From: Clostridia bacterium
GTDB lineage: Bacteria; Bacillota; Clostridia; SK-Y3; JACMMQ01
DNA: 13,393 nucleotides
Reading direction: 5' to 3'
Assembly: GCA_014378955.1 (NCBI GenBank)
Contig: JACMMQ010000242.1
Location: 1 to 13,393 of the forward strand
Shown here: positions 13,351-13,393 of the stretch, one piece after another
Layout of the letters: each line of letters starts with the position of its first letter
Position numbering within the stretch: the stretch's first letter is position 1
Made by a program: the position numbers and the translations under genes
The notes under the pieces: model-generated
Told to the model about the DNA's origin: nothing
Seen by the model: the letters and a program-made list of their open reading frames with translations, nothing else
The model's database searches: none

Positions 13351-13393
13351 CAAAAATATTAATAAAGTTTTCGCTCAAGCCTTTTTCAAAAGG
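13351..13393. repeat. Structured interspersed repeat, copy C (cut by window edge)
   Basis: From AAAGTTTTCGC (starting 13364) to the window end the sequence matches the middle of copies A and B, including CAAGCCTTTTTCAAAAGG, with one substitution (CGCTC for CGCGC). The bases before it match only loosely, and the whole left third seen in A and B is missing or diverged. The remainder lies beyond the window. Confidence 0.75.

Noticed and set aside
10903..13393. CRISPR array
   Set aside because: Repeats are about 275 bp, few, and separated by whole genes; there are no short regularly spaced repeats or cas genes.

Overview
All supported genes in this window lie on the minus strand, so transcription runs from high to low coordinates. 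The low GC content, strong AGGAGG-type ribosome binding sites, GTG starts, a clostridial-style chemoreceptor (MKWF N-terminus, PAS domain between HAMP-like units) and a YmdB-type phosphodiesterase all suggest Bacillota, most likely class Clostridia. This assignment is inferred from sequence style only; no species could be identified.

Chemosensory operon (1-7032). In transcription order: a sigma-A promoter with consensus -35 and extended -10 (7003-7032), an AT-rich leader of about 180 nt, cheY, a 196-nt gap, cheA, cheW, a PAS-containing methyl-accepting chemoreceptor, a hairpin, cheR, and the first 41 codons of cheB, which runs off the left edge. The set is self-contained: receptor, CheW and CheA form the signalling array, CheY is the output regulator, and CheR/CheB adjust receptor methylation. 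No cheC, cheD or flagellar gene is visible here.

Secreted repeat protein (7177-9997). An 848-residue exported protein carries seven repeats of about 93 residues followed by two bacterial Ig-like domains, and ends at a clear intrinsic terminator. The repeats fall into a higher-order pattern in which repeats 2-3-4 correspond to 5-6-7. Its upstream region contains a sigma-D (flagellar sigma factor) -like promoter, which could tie this protein to motility.

ymdB (10077-10901). A complete YmdB/TIGR00282 metallophosphoesterase gene has a 15-bp tandem duplication in its leader.

Accessory region (10903-13393). Two related two-gene modules alternate with copies of a structured repeat of about 275 bp. 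Each module encodes a PIN-domain protein (putative toxin ribonuclease) followed by a 52-55-residue charged protein (putative antitoxin). The order is repeat A, module 1, repeat B, module 2, and the start of repeat C at the right edge. The two PIN proteins are only about 50% identical (78 of 156 by hand alignment), while repeats A and B are about 97% identical over their core and exactly 1,200 bp apart. The second small gene (12453-12620) is an easily missed short ORF. This array is the most unusual part of the window.
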